In this document: piece after piece, positions 1-9,139 of the stretch
Numbering within the stretch: the first letter of the stretch is position 1
Layout of the letters: each line of letters starts with the position of its first letter
Origin: Gnetum montanum
Taxonomy: Eukaryota; Streptophyta; Gnetopsida; Gnetales; Gnetaceae
NCBI GenBank assembly: GCA_015680685.1
Contig: MNCI01008611.1
Location: 479,325-515,683 of the forward strand
Length of the DNA: 36,359 nucleotides
Reading direction: 5' to 3'
Translations under genes and position numbers: made by a program
The notes under the pieces: generated by a model
Told to the model about the DNA's origin: nothing
What the model saw: only the letters and a program-made list of their open reading frames with translations
Databases searched by the model: none

Positions 1-648
1 TGAGGCATAAGATTTTTATTATTTTGTGTTTTATCAATTTGATCACCTAAAACAAAAATAAAAGTGAGAGTAATTAAGTGCTAAGTAAATTATTTTCCAA
101 TTTAGCCTAACACAAGTAACTGTCCCCACTTCCCGGACACATTCTGAACTTCATGTGAACACTGCTGGGTTGTCAAACGCTAACTGTTTTTGAGCTACCA
201 AGTGTCACACATATGTTCGAAGGGTTCGTGCTTGTGTATTTTAATTAGTTGTTTAATTAATCAAAATTAATTACTGAGTGAATAACATTAAATGTGAATT
301 GCATGAAATAAAAATATATAAATGCATAAATAAAGAAAGTCTCAAGTGCTACAAGGTGAATCAAAGAGCTTGTATTTATTGCCAACACAATGGTGTGTTT
401 AGGTACATCAATGGTTAAATAAAGATCTGATTACACTTAGACCTCCTGCTGCAGGCACTTGGAAAATATTCTAACTCTTAAATGAACAAATTGTAAGAAT
501 TTCACTGCTTGACTGCAAAAACTACCCCTAAATCTTGTGCCCAAGGGCTGTATTTATAGGCCTAGTAGTATCCTATGATATCACATGCTTGATATTACAT
601 CTTGGGCCATGATATTGTGTACTTGATATCGCGGCCGCTCCGATATCA
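1..648 (-). mobile_element. Truncated LTR of a Tat/Athila-like gypsy element, minus strand
   Basis: Read on the minus strand this begins TGATATCGGAGC, close to the TGATGA start of the LTRs at 15,699 and 26,993, and follows the same order of landmarks. These are a GC-rich, CpG-bearing start, a CCTATAAATA promoter box, a run reading TTAGAATATTTTCCAAGTG, a CAATAAATACAAG polyadenylation-like stretch, CACCTTGTAGCACTTGAG, an AT-rich block and a CACTTGGTAGC block. The order and several words match the solo LTR at 26,993-27,864 best. Its far end lies outside the window, so neither length nor target duplication can be given. The break at 648/649 interrupts a LINE reading frame, so the LTR inserted into the LINE. 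Assignment to the superfamily rests on visible homology to the other LTRs, not on adjoining protein code. Confidence 0.7.
551..558 (-). promoter_or_regulatory. TATA box of the left-edge LTR
   Basis: TATAAATA on the minus strand, in the context CCTATAAATAC. The same context recurs in the three other LTRs of this superfamily in the window. It marks the U3/R promoter pointing towards coordinate 1. Confidence 0.6.
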
Positions 649-2700
649 GAGCTTGAGTAAAACATGATTCATTCGAAGGTTATTGAATACATCATTAAAC
701 CTAAGTAGACTTATTTTATTAAAGGTAGATATATCTTAAATAAGGTTATTGTAGTTAGGGAGGGAATGTAGTGGGCTTTTGATACTAACCAAGACATTGC
801 TTTTATTATGTTAGATTATGCTAAAGCTTATGATAAGATTAAATTAAATTTCATTATTTCTCATCTCCTTAAATTCGGATTTGGTGATTATTTTATTCGA
901 ATTTTCTATACCTTGCATACTGATGCTAATGTTTATGTTGCTACTAATTTTGGATAAATTTCCTACTTTTTCTTCAATGATCAATCTATCAAGATTGTCC
1001 TCTAGCTTTCTATCTTTTTATTATCGCTACAAATTTTCTTTCACATAATTTACATTATGATCTACAAGGAAATTTAATTAAGGAAATTTCAATTGATGAT
1101 TAAGGTATGTAATTTCTTAACATGCACTTTGCATATGATTCTATTTTTATGATCAACAATTCTCTACAACATATCATAACTCTTTTAGCTAGAGTGAAGG
1201 ATTACTGCATGTTATTTCACTCTCAGATCAATTGACAACGATTTGCTATTTATTGTAATGGCAATATTAATGAGCAGGTTACTCTCTAGCCTTGAAAGAT
1301 CTTGAAAAAAAATTCTATTTTTAAAATTTTAGGAATTTCTTTTTCTTTTGAGCCTAATCTTATTATTTTGTGGAATTATGTGGTTGATAAAATTGAAAAG
1401 AAGCTTGATAAAAGGAAAGAAAAAAAGCTTATCCTTACTGGCAAAGTTGGAGTTATTAAGCAAATACAGAATCAACTCAAGCTTATTACTCTAGTTTTTG
1501 GGCTCCTAAAACATTTTATAAGAGAATTGATCATATTATCCATTAGTTTCTTTAGTCTACTAACTAATAGAGAAAAGGTTTTTCTAGAGTTTCTTACAAT
1601 ATTTCTACTAGCAGTAAGAAAGATGGAGGACTTAGCCTCATTCATTGTTATAAGTAGAGTATTTTTCTTGTAGAAAAATGGATTGTAAAGTGCATTAATA
1701 AAGATGATATTTGGATGCTTCTTTTAAGAAATAGACTTCTGCAAGGATAACCTAGGAATAATAATAGTTGGCCTTCTAATAACTTACTTCACTATCTTCT
1801 TTTTCTTTAGGCCACTTATATTCATAGTTTTCCAATTCTTAAACAAATTTGAAAGACATTGTGCAAGCTTAGTAAATATTGGAATTATGATCATATAATA
1901 GTTTTAGAAGATATGCTTAAGAAAATTAGCTCATGATGGCTTCTTTTTAATGATGGATCTTGGGTTGCTAATGAATTTTGATTGTGTACCACTTGGAGTA
2001 AATTTGGTATCACTTCAATTTCTTATCTATGTATGCATGATAGATGAATTACTTGGAATGAAGCCTCTAATTTCTATGGTTTGAATACAAAGAGGAAAAA
2101 GAATTTTGAAAAATTAATTTCTAATATTGAGAGTTTACTTAAAGTTAATAACAATTTGCATTAGGATTTTCCAAATATTTTTTAGAAGGATGATAGATAT
2201 GGTTTGCCTTTTAATTTGAAAGTTGATTATGAGATTATTACAAAGAATGAGTTTATTTATGATAAATTCAATAAGGCCTAGAAAATGCAATTATCATTGT
2301 GCTTTTGGATGAGGAAAATAAAAGATATTTGAGGAGCTCATATATTTTCTAAAATTTGTATTTTTTATGGTGTATTTTTCATCAAGGTATTCCTATCAGT
2401 GCTCATCTTAAACATATGAAAAATGTTTCTCCTCAATATCCTCTTTGTGAAACTAAAAACTTATTTTCTCAGGTTTTTTTGAGTGTCTAGTTGCTCAACA
2501 TTCCTGGAAATGTACATCCAAAATTTATAGCAACTTTCAACAAAATATCAATGAAGTCATTCTTGATGATTAGCCTACTTTGTCTACCTAATTTCTTTGC
2601 ATTTGGAATTGTCCTCGATTTCTTGTTCTGTCCTCTATTTGGAAACTTTGGTGTACTATTATTTTCTAATAGTATGAGCATAACTATGACCTCTCTTTAG
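649..2700 (+). pseudogene. Degenerate LINE (L1-type) reverse transcriptase to zf-RVT region
   Basis: Plus-strand code with many stops and frame changes, aligning in order with the second ORF of plant L1-type LINEs. Near 695-730 a FIKGRYI motif is visible, usual in plant LINE RTs before the catalytic domain. Around 800-940 comes the first catalytic block, LDYAKAYDKI, then a GFGDYFIRIFYTLHTDANV-like stretch. At 1302-1500 the thumb-like part reads LGISFSF, then LWNYVVDKIEKKL and LTGKVGVIKQIQ. At 2340-2470 the C-terminal zf-RVT-like segment reads GIPISAHLKHMKN followed by a PLCE-like piece. The usual FADD catalytic box is not legible. The 5' part, including endonuclease and ORF1, is missing because the LTR at 1-648 interrupts it. 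No poly(A) tail or target duplication was identified. It is a dead copy. Confidence 0.8.
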
Positions 2701-3060
2701 ATGTCAAAAATCATATTCTCAAAGATGTTATTTTTTTTAGCTACAACTTCAAGTAAAAAAGCTTCAAGTGAATTTGAAATAATTAATTGTACTATATTAT
2801 GATGCAACCAATGAAATTTTTGACATCTACATTTTTATAGCTACACAAATCTTGATTTTTCTCTATTCAGATTTCATTTAATTATATACACAAGTAATCT
2901 AAAATTTTGCTACATTGCATTAGTCTACTCTATTTGTGCTTCTAATTAATAATATATATATATTTTATAGCTTCCTATTGAACTAGTAAACTAAGGTTAA
3001 ATCTAGATCCTTTGGGTTTCATAGCATTTTGGTAGCTATTTATAGGATTTTATACATAAT
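2701..3060. other. AT-rich spacer with no recognised feature
   Basis: Sequence after the LINE zf-RVT remnant. It may hold the LINE 3' untranslated region, but I see no clear tail or target duplication. A short TA microsatellite lies near 2950-2963. Confidence 0.4.
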
Positions 3061-3200
3061 TAAGTGTTATACTAGTGGTAAGACTCTTGATTAAGAAGTT
3101 CCAAGTCATGAATTTTTTGGTGGGTAATGCTGATTTATAAAGTTTTATTTGGACTATTTATCTTGGGGTGTACCCATGTTATAATTATTTTGAGTTTCAA
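3061..3200 (+). mobile_element. tRNA-derived SINE-like sequence
   Basis: ATACTAGTGGTAAGAC at about 3069-3084 resembles the box A of RNA polymerase III promoters in plant tRNA-derived SINEs. About 34 bases on, AAGTCATGAATTTT sits where box B should be, although it is degenerate. The following GGTGGGTAATGCTGATTTAT and CTTGGGGTGTACC resemble the body of widespread plant SINEs of the Au type. The 3' limit is unclear because a C-rich tract follows. No target duplication was found. The call rests on box order and spacing. Confidence 0.45.
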
Positions 3201-3203
3201 CAT

Positions 3204-3253
3204 CCTCCCATCCTCCTCCTCTGCACCCCTCACCCCCTACACCCGCCCCCTAA
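3204..3253 (+). repeat. C-rich low-complexity tract
   Basis: A cytosine-rich run, with repeated CCTCC and CACCCCC words, ending in an A run. It is strikingly different from the surrounding AT-rich DNA. It may be a simple-sequence tail beyond the SINE-like sequence. Confidence 0.6.
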
Positions 3254-3329
3254 AAAAAAAAACCATTGCTTGTAACCTCTATACACCCCCATCCCTTATT
3301 CTTAGCTAAAGGATGTACGAAAATTTTGA

Positions 3330-3862
3330 AGGTTGAATCAAAGGCAAGTAATTAACAAAGTAAATGACAATGAAGCATAATTGAATTAATCTTTTTTGGA
3401 ATCCATTTCAAAAGAGGTTTTAAATTCTACCACTTCCTCCATATAGCTTTCAGAAAGGGAGATCCTTAAATAGTAAGAAGAATACAATCTAAAATCCAGT
3501 TGAGCCATGATAAATGAGAATCTTGAAGATGATAACCAATTTAATGAAACCTAAACCTAAGTAATATTTTCCATCATTCATTAGCTTCTATAGCCTTGAA
3601 AAATACACCTAGTAACTAAGGTTGAGGCCTAATCATTAAAACTAGAAAATCCTAAGCCATCACATTCCTTTGGTAAGTTATAGAATTTCCAATTAACACA
3701 AGAAAATCCCTTATTAATGCCATTATTATTCCATATGTAATTTTTGATAATTTTATCAATCTTAAGATAACAATCCTTAGTACAAGCCATTAAGAAAGAG
3801 TAATAAACATGAATATATGAGGGAATATATTTGGACATAATAATTTTTCCAAGTAAGAACAT
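3330..3862 (-). pseudogene. LINE reverse transcriptase C-terminal fragment
   Basis: Minus-strand code of 77 residues without stops (3862-3629) matches the post-catalytic part of plant L1-type RTs. It reads MSKYIPSYIHVYYSFLM, then KIDKIIKNYIWNN, then FSCVNWKFYNLPKE and GLGFSSFND, which correspond to the usual I..FIW and W..LC.PK..GGLG blocks. Below 3629 the code continues with frame changes to about 3330, with legible pieces such as GSPFLKAIWRKW and LKWIPKKIN. The fragment starts just beside the copia LTR end at 3898, which may have inserted into this LINE. It lies tail-to-tail with the LINE at 649-2700 and is a separate insertion. Confidence 0.75.
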
Positions 3863-4390
3863 GTTTCACTTTGATCACTTTCTACTTTATTTACACTTGA
3901 AGATTAAGAACTTAGAAGGAGGGTTGAATAAGTTTCACCAAATTAAACCTAATTTTTGCTTAACAAATGTACGTGGTTTCCCAACTTGGGTATGTTCACA
4001 CTTGGAGGGTAGAATCCTTGCACACCTTTAGACTTTGTTTCTCAAAAAATGTGGCTTCAAGGACACTGTAACATTTATAAATTATTGAGCTCTTCCATGG
4101 ATGTTTTCTCTCAGAAACACACCCAACCCCTCAAGGTCCCAACAAGTTCAAGGATGCCTTCCCTCAAGAAGCATATTTAATCCCTTAGGGCTTACAAAGA
4201 GAGAAAAGAAAGATCAAGGAAGAAAATGAACTAAGCTTCAAATTCCTTGCTTTTGGCTCTAAAAAAAAATCAATAAACAACTTTAAAAATGATAGAGAAT
4301 TGAGATAAAAAAAAATATCTGAATAGATGTATACAATGATGGCTCGATTACATGAATAGTTCTTGCTGTTACCAAAAAGGTATCATCTTC

Positions 4391-4397
4391 TTTTATA
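4391..4397 (-). promoter_or_regulatory. TATA box of the copia LTR
   Basis: TATAAAA on the minus strand, in the context GGGTATAAAAG. It is about 500 bp inside the LTR, the expected U3/R position for a ~1 kb LTR. Confidence 0.5.
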
Positions 4398-4439
4398 CCC
4401 TTGTCACCAGCATATGTCCATTAGAGTTCATACAATGGC

Positions 4440-4730
4440 CAGAAAATGCTAGTTGAGACATCTTACATGAGCTTGAGATGCCTTATTAGCTTTTCCCATC
4501 TTATAGGTAAGATTTCTCATCTAACTTGAGACATCTTGTGTGAGATGTCTAGACTAGAATTGGGATGTCTCAACTAAGATGTCTTGACTTCACTTGAGAC
4601 GTCTACTATTTTCTTAGGATGTCTTGTTTGAGATCAGAGCTTCTCAGTAGAGACATCTTGCTATAGAATGAGATGTCTTCATAGAATTGAGGATATCTTC
4701 TTTGGAATTCTCGATGTCTTGCATCCTTGT
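4440..4730 (-). repeat. Cluster of AGATGTCT/AGACATCT words in copia U3
   Basis: At least ten degenerate copies of an 8-base word and its reverse complement are spaced every 15-40 bases, for example GAGACATCTT and GAGATGTCTT. They occur in both orientations, so short hairpins can form. They sit upstream of the TATA box, the position of LTR enhancer repeats. A regulatory role is inferred, not shown. Confidence 0.55.
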
Positions 4731-4949
4731 GATTTCTTCCAAATCCTTGCATTTCTTAGTGGACTTTATTACTCCAATTTATTAAATCATGCTCTTTTCT
4801 TAGTCTCATTATGCTCATTTCTTAGTCCTACAAGATCTCATAAGCACACTTACAAATTCTCCTTTTTCCAAAGTTTTAACATACCAAAAGATCAACAATC
4901 TTTCCCTTTTTGCTGATGTCCAAAACTTGAGAACATGGGTTATCATAAC

Positions 4950-6310
4950 CACAACATATAATAACAGGCAAAAAAAGGCACAACATATAATACTTCCCTT
5001 TTTTGGGAATCATCAAAAAGAAGTTTCCTTGGGAAAATTCCCCTAAATATGAGCTCCTTTTTTTATTAAAAAATGTGTCTTACCTAATAGAAAAAGGTCC
5101 TATCCCCATGTCTTTGTATAGAGAAGTAGGTCTTCATTCATCAAGAGGCTTGGTGAAGGCATCAACAAATTGACCATTTGTCCCAACATACTCTAAGTTA
5201 ACATTCCAAAGTTGAGTATGTTCTCTTATGAAATGATGCTAAATTTTGAAATTCTTGTATGAGAATGTTGAGTAGGACTTTTGGTTATGTTAATAGCACT
5301 ATTGTTGTCACAAAAAATAGGTGTTTGGTTTGACTTGATACCTAGATCCTTGAGTGTTTCTTTCATCCATAACATTTATGCATGATAAATTCTAGCTAAA
5401 ATATACTCTACTTTTGCTATAGACAGTGCTATAAAAGTTTTCTTCTTAGTTGCCCAAGAGAAAAAAGTCTTTCTTAGAAAGAAATAGTTTTTACTTGTGC
5501 TTCAATGATCATCTTTACAACTTGACCAATCTACATCACAATATCCAACAAGATCAAGTGTTGAATGCTTTAGATACCAAATTCCCTAGTTAGCAGTACC
5601 TTTTAGATAATGAAAAATTTTCTTGACAGCTTTTAAATGAGATTTATTGGGGTTATCTTGATACTTCACATAAATTCCAAAACTTGGAGTAATATCAGGT
5701 CTACTAGTAATTAAATATAGTAAACTATCTATCATAACTCTATAGAGCTTGAGATCAATAGATTTTCCATGTTCATCTTTGCTTAGCTTGAAGTGTGTAG
5801 TCATTGGTTTTTATTTAGCTGTCACATCAGCCAAATTGAATCTCTATAATATATTTTTGATGTATTTTTTTGACAAATAAATATCCCACCTTTAGTTTAA
5901 CTAATTTGAAATCCAAGGAAGTTGTTGAGTTCTTCCATCATACTCATTTCAAACTTTGTTTGCATAAGAGCTAAAAACTTCTTGGATAAAATTTCATTAG
6001 TAGCTTCATAAATAATATCATCAACATAAATTTGGATAATAATTAAATCCTTTCCATCTCATTTTAGAAATAAAGTTACATTATCCCTATGTCTTTCAAA
6101 ACCATTAGACATGAAATGTTGTGAAAATCTATCATACCAAGGTCTAGGGGCTTGTTTGAGCTCATAAAAGGTCCTTTTAGTACATCGACATAATCTAGAT
6201 GGATATGATCTATAAAACCTTTAGGTTTCTCAACAAATACTTCATCTTGAATACTTTTGACATCCATTTGATACAATTAAATTCCTTTGACTCATGCATA
6301 AGCTAAATGA
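4950..6310 (-). pseudogene. SIRE-type Ty1/copia pol remnant: RT and RNase H
   Basis: Minus-strand copia polyprotein code, broken by stops. At 6276-6076 the RT begins LYQMDVKS and continues EVFVEKPKGF and HLDYVDVLKGPF. A block AFLNG that normally follows MDVKS is missing. The catalytic box IIQIYVDDII lies near 6040-6010 with YVDD intact. The next frame (5804-5586) reads LSKDEHGKSIDLKLYRVMI, then SLLYLITSRPDI and SHLKAVKKIFHYLKG, the usual RT/RNase H link. Between about 5575 and 5250 the RNase H part gives DLVGYCDVDW, SWATKKKTFIALS and IFCDNNSAIN. Gag, protease and integrase are absent because the code stops at about 6310, where the inverted-repeat composite begins. It ends next to the purine tract and LTR at 4896. 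Confidence 0.85.
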
Positions 6311-6340
6311 AGTTTAAAATTTTTTGGAGCTTAAAAATTT

Positions 6341-6620
6341 TGATGAGATCTCATGCGTCAAGGAAAAGAACAGGAAGGCTAAGAGAAATACTGTAGAAAA
6401 TGTAAAACAAAAAACTTGTTAAATAGAAATTAATAGAAAGCTCATAGCATTGCACAACGTATGTTGTTACACAAAACGTTTTCAGGGACTTGCACCTCTC
6501 ATCAGTGTGTTAAGGCAATGCGGCCAGGTAGCCGAAGCTGCAAAGGCAAGGAAATGAGCATACCAGGACAAGTATAAATAGGGTCTCAACTTCTAAAATT
6601 ACAAAGCCCGCTCTAAAATT
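6341..6620 (+). repeat. Left arm of a ~275 bp inverted repeat
   Basis: This segment matches the reverse complement of 8003-8276 along its whole length with scattered substitutions. Shared landmarks are TGATG(A/T)GATCT, AAGGAAAAGAA, AGCATTGCACAACGTATG, TCAGGGACTTGCACC, GGCAATGC and TATAAATAGGGTC. A hairpin-forming ACAACGTATGTTGT-like word lies near 6455-6470. Homology continues a little outward (about 6308), into the 15-17 bp repeat type also found beyond the right arm. It abuts the cut end of the copia RT at 6310, so insertion or rearrangement here destroyed the rest of that element. Confidence 0.85.
6573..6580 (+). promoter_or_regulatory. TATA box at inner end of left arm
   Basis: TATAAATA in the context AAGTATAAATAGGGTC. 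The identical context occurs in inverted orientation at 8060-8053, so the two boxes face each other across the core. Any RNA started here would run through the minisatellites. Confidence 0.45.
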
Positions 6621-6935
6621 TAAAAGCCTGCTCTAAAATTTAAAAGCCTATTCTAAAATTAAAAAGCCCACTCTAAAATTAAAGCCCGCTCTAAAATTAA
6701 AAAGCCCACTTTAAAATTAAAGCCCACTCTAAAATTAAAAAGCTTGCTCTATAATTGAAAAGCTTGCTCTAAAATTAAAGAGCCCGCTCAAAAATTAAAC
6801 AACTAGCTCTAAAATTAAAAGCCCACTCTAAAATTAAAAAGCTTGGTCTAAAATTAAAGCCTGCTCTAAAATTAAAAAGCTTGCTCAAAATTTAGAAAGC
6901 CCACTCTAAAATTAAAAAGCCCTTCTAAAATTAAA
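6594..6935 (+). repeat. ~20 bp minisatellite, about 17 copies
   Basis: Tandem units of 18-22 bp with consensus AAAGCCCRCTCTAAAATTA. I count about 17 units between the left arm and 6935, differing by single substitutions (GCCCGC, GCCTGC, GCTTGC, GCCCAC). One or two units also occur inside each inverted arm. Confidence 0.9.
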
Positions 6936-7215
6936 AATTTTAAGCCTAAAAAGTTTTAAGCTTAAAAATTTTAAGCGTAAAAAATTTTAAGCCTAAAAAC
7001 TTTTAAGCTTAGAAAAAATTTTAAGCCTAAAAAATTTTAAGCCTAAACATTTTAAGCCAAAAAAATTTTAAGCCAAAAAATTCTAAGCCTAAAAATGTTA
7101 AGCCAAAAAAAATTTAAGCCAAAAAATTTTAAGCTTAAAAAATTTTAAGCCTAAAAAATTTTAAATTTAAGCTCAAAAAATTTAAGCTAAAAAAATTGAA
7201 ACTCAAAAATTTTGA
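6936..7215 (+). repeat. 15-17 bp minisatellite TTTTAAGCCTAAAAAA
   Basis: About 16 tandem units of 15-18 bp. The variable centre reads AAGCC, AAGCTT or AAGCG, flanked by T and A runs, so each unit is nearly self-complementary. The same unit recurs at 8277-8458 beyond the right arm. It appears to have arisen from the A/T part of the adjoining 20 bp unit. Confidence 0.85.
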
Positions 7216-7255
7216 ACTCCTAAAAATTTTAGAAAATTTTCTAAAATTTTCTAAA

Positions 7256-7440
7256 AAATGCTCTAAAATTAAAAAGCCCACTCTAAAATTAAAAAGCCTG
7301 CTCTAAAATTAAAATTAAAAAGCTCGCTCTAAAATTGAAAAGCCCACTCTAAAATTAAAGCCTAAAATTTTTGAGCTTAAGTTTTTTGAGCTTAAATTTT
7401 TTGAGTTTAAATTTTTTTAAGCTTAAAATTTTTAGATTTA
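7256..7440 (+). repeat. Second block of ~20 bp units followed by GAGCTTAAATTTTTT units
   Basis: Five further copies of the CCCRCTCTAAAATTA unit (7256-7360) are followed by about five units of the other type in inverted sense, TTTTTTGAGCTTAAA (7360-7440). The order 20-mer, 16-mer, 20-mer, 16-mer shows that larger blocks were duplicated. Confidence 0.8.
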
Positions 7441-7444
7441 AAAT

Positions 7445-8002
7445 GTAAAATAAAATAAAGTTGCCTTGGAATTGCTGAGCCTTGCTTAACAACGTCTTTT
7501 TTTTTTCTTTGGATTCTAACCTTTTTCAGATCTTTTTTTGTTTTGGTTAGGTATTAATCCTTTTGTAGGTTCTCCACGGGTTTTGATCACGTTGCAGGTT
7601 TTTGCGGACCACAACATGTTTCTTCTATTTGATCTGTGTCTTGACCATCACTTTGCTTATGTTGGTCTTCTCGGTTGTGGTTTCTTTTGAAGGTGCTTTC
7701 TTCAATTTCATCACAACCTTTGGCTGTTTCTTCTTCAGCGTTGTTGCAACTCATCTCTTCATTGCTGTTGAAGAGTTTTGTTCGTTGCTGTTTTCAGTCG
7801 GACGCTTGTGTGCATGACATTCTTTGGTGTCAGACCCCTCATGTGCACCATGAAAACATGAGGGTTCCTCTAATCCCTATACATCCTTTGTCTTTGTCAA
7901 AAGATTTGATTTGTTGAATGTTTCATGTTCACTCTTGAAATACTGTTTTGTAATAGTTTTGTCAGTACAACATTCCACCCCCATCTCGCCTTTGATGAGT
8001 GG
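7445..8002. other. Unique core between the inverted arms
   Basis: About 560 bp with normal sequence complexity and more G+C than its surroundings. On the minus strand it has lysine-rich, stop-interrupted code (pieces such as VVMKLKKAPSKETTTEK). On the plus strand there is a hydrophobic frame of 71 codons (7602-7817) that is probably its shadow. On the minus strand, 131 codons run open from 8272 to 7877 across the right arm and into the core, but no family is recognisable. A perfect 8 bp hairpin, CCCTCATG/CATGAGGG with a 13-base loop, lies at 7836-7864. The core could be a captured gene piece or the body of a foldback-like element. I cannot assign a function. Confidence 0.4.
7836..7864. other. 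8 bp stem-loop CCCTCATG/CATGAGGG
   Basis: Perfect inverted repeat 7836-7843 with 7857-7864 and a 13-base loop. It is GC-richer than the surroundings and has no T run that would suggest a terminator. Function unknown. Confidence 0.5.
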
Positions 8003-8276
8003 GGCCCGCTTTAATTTTAGAGTGGGCTTTCTAATTTTAGAAGTTTGGACCCTATTTATACATGTATTGGCATGCTCATTCCCTTGCTTTTGTGGCTTCG
8101 GTTGCCTGGCTGCATTGCCTAAACATACTGATGAGGGGTGCAAGTCCCTGAAAACATTTTGTGTAACAACATACGTTGTGCAATGCTTTGAGCTTTCTAT
8201 TAATTTCTGTTTAATAGTTTCTGTAGTATTTCTCTCAGCCTTCCCATTCTTTTCCTTGATGCACAAGATCACATCA
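8003..8276 (-). repeat. Right arm of the inverted repeat
   Basis: Reverse complement of the left arm (6341-6620), with the same landmarks in mirror order. It contains TATAAATA on the minus strand at 8060-8053. The outer end reads CACATCAAAAATTTT and passes into the 16 bp minisatellite. It differs from the left arm by scattered changes, with CTGATGAGGGG here against CTGATGAGAGG there, so the duplication is not recent. Confidence 0.85.
8053..8060 (-). promoter_or_regulatory. TATA box at inner end of right arm
   Basis: TATAAATA on the minus strand, followed by GGGTCC, mirroring 6573-6580. The pair is convergent. Confidence 0.45.
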
Positions 8277-8458
8277 AAAATTTTAAACTCCTAAAAATTT
8301 TAAGCTCAAAAATTTTAAGCTCAAAATTTTAGGCTCAAAAATTTGAACTCCTAAAAATTTTAAGCCTAAAATTTTAAACTCCTAAAAATTTTAAGCTCCT
8401 AAAAATTTTAAGCCTAAAAAATTTTAAGCGAAAAAATTTTAAGCCAAAAAATTTTAAG
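8277..8458 (+). repeat. 15-17 bp minisatellite outside the right arm
   Basis: About a dozen units of AAAATTTTAAGCTC/CCT type, the same family as 6936-7215. They end abruptly at about 8458 before ordinary AT-rich sequence. Confidence 0.85.
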
Positions 8459-9134
8459 ACATCTCCCAAGTAACCAAGATGTCTTTCTAACTACCTGAAA
8501 TCATCAATCTTCTATCTATAGGGATGAGAAGAAGTTTAGAAGAGGTGTGCCTATATCAAGTATTTATCTAATGAGGATGTAGAAAGATTATGAGTGTAGA
8601 CATACAATAACAAATAACTTTAACTTCTAAGGGTTTTATCTCTACTTCAAGAAGCATAATATCATATTGTGTTTATCTTTTTCCTTTAAATTTATCAAAT
8701 AGAAAAAGCTTCCACATTTATCCTATTTATTTTCAATATTTATTTAATAAAGTAGGATCCTATACAACACACTAATAAAGAATAGTTCATTGAACAATGA
8801 TATGACAAAGCTATTTTTTTTATATTTCAAGATAGAATAGATTCTAATGAGTGGGGAGGATTCCCTATGCCCAACCATACATACCACAAGTGCCATACAT
8901 ACAACAAGTGCTTATATGCAACCTAGTTAAATTTCATGGTCTAGGGCTAGTATAGTTATCTAGATAGCTAGGTGCTAGTTGTTGTCTTTTCAATCACATC
9001 TATGTGGGGTTAGCTTATAAGGTTAAGTGTGATTGATGCATATGATAATGATGTTGTTATACTTATAACTAAAATATTGTTAAAATATTAAAATTCTAAA
9101 TAATCTAGCCTAAGTGAAAAGAAAAAATCTTGTG
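8459..9134. other. AT-rich spacer with no recognised gene
   Basis: The first 40 bases hold AGACATCTCCC and AGATGTCTTTC, words like those in the copia U3 at 4440-4730. A scrap of that LTR may therefore survive here on the far side of the inverted-repeat composite. The rest shows no coding or repeat signal that I can identify. Confidence 0.35.
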
Positions 9135-9139
9135 TAGCC
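9135..9139. repeat. Left target-site duplication TAGCC of the outer chromovirus
   Basis: TAGCC lies directly before the first LTR base. The same five bases directly follow the last LTR base at 29,508-29,512. Confidence 0.65.

Larger units (their letters stand above)
3898..4896 (-). mobile_element. 3' LTR of a SIRE-type Ty1/copia element, minus strand
   Basis: On the minus strand the LTR begins TGTTGATCTTTTGG at 4896, directly after a purine-rich AAAAAGGGAAAGA tract. This arrangement is known from SIRE/Maximus copia elements, which carry AAAAAGGGGGAGA-like tracts beside the LTR. A promoter box lies at 4391-4397. The end region reads TTATTCAACCCTCCTTCTAAG, which resembles the conserved ATTCAACCCCCCTTCTA stretch of SIRE LTR ends, and closes with TTCA at about 3898. 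The U3 part (4440-4730) is packed with AGATGTCT/AGACATCT words. The matching 5' LTR is not present. The exact 3' border is inferred from the TTCA end. Confidence 0.65.

Noticed and set aside
2487-2700. Opposed open frames of 64 and 69 codons
   Set aside because: The plus frame is a wrong-frame reading of the LINE tail and the minus frame its shadow.
7602-7917. Two overlapping plus-strand open frames (71 and 80 codons) with hydrophobic sequence in the core of the inverted repeat
   Set aside because: They look like the antisense of lysine/glutamate-rich minus-strand code, and have no recognisable domain or supporting signal.
7877-8294. Opposed open frames of 127 and 131 codons across the right inverted arm
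   Set aside because: The left arm copy of the same sequence is broken by stops, so the frames are not conserved. Not called as genes.
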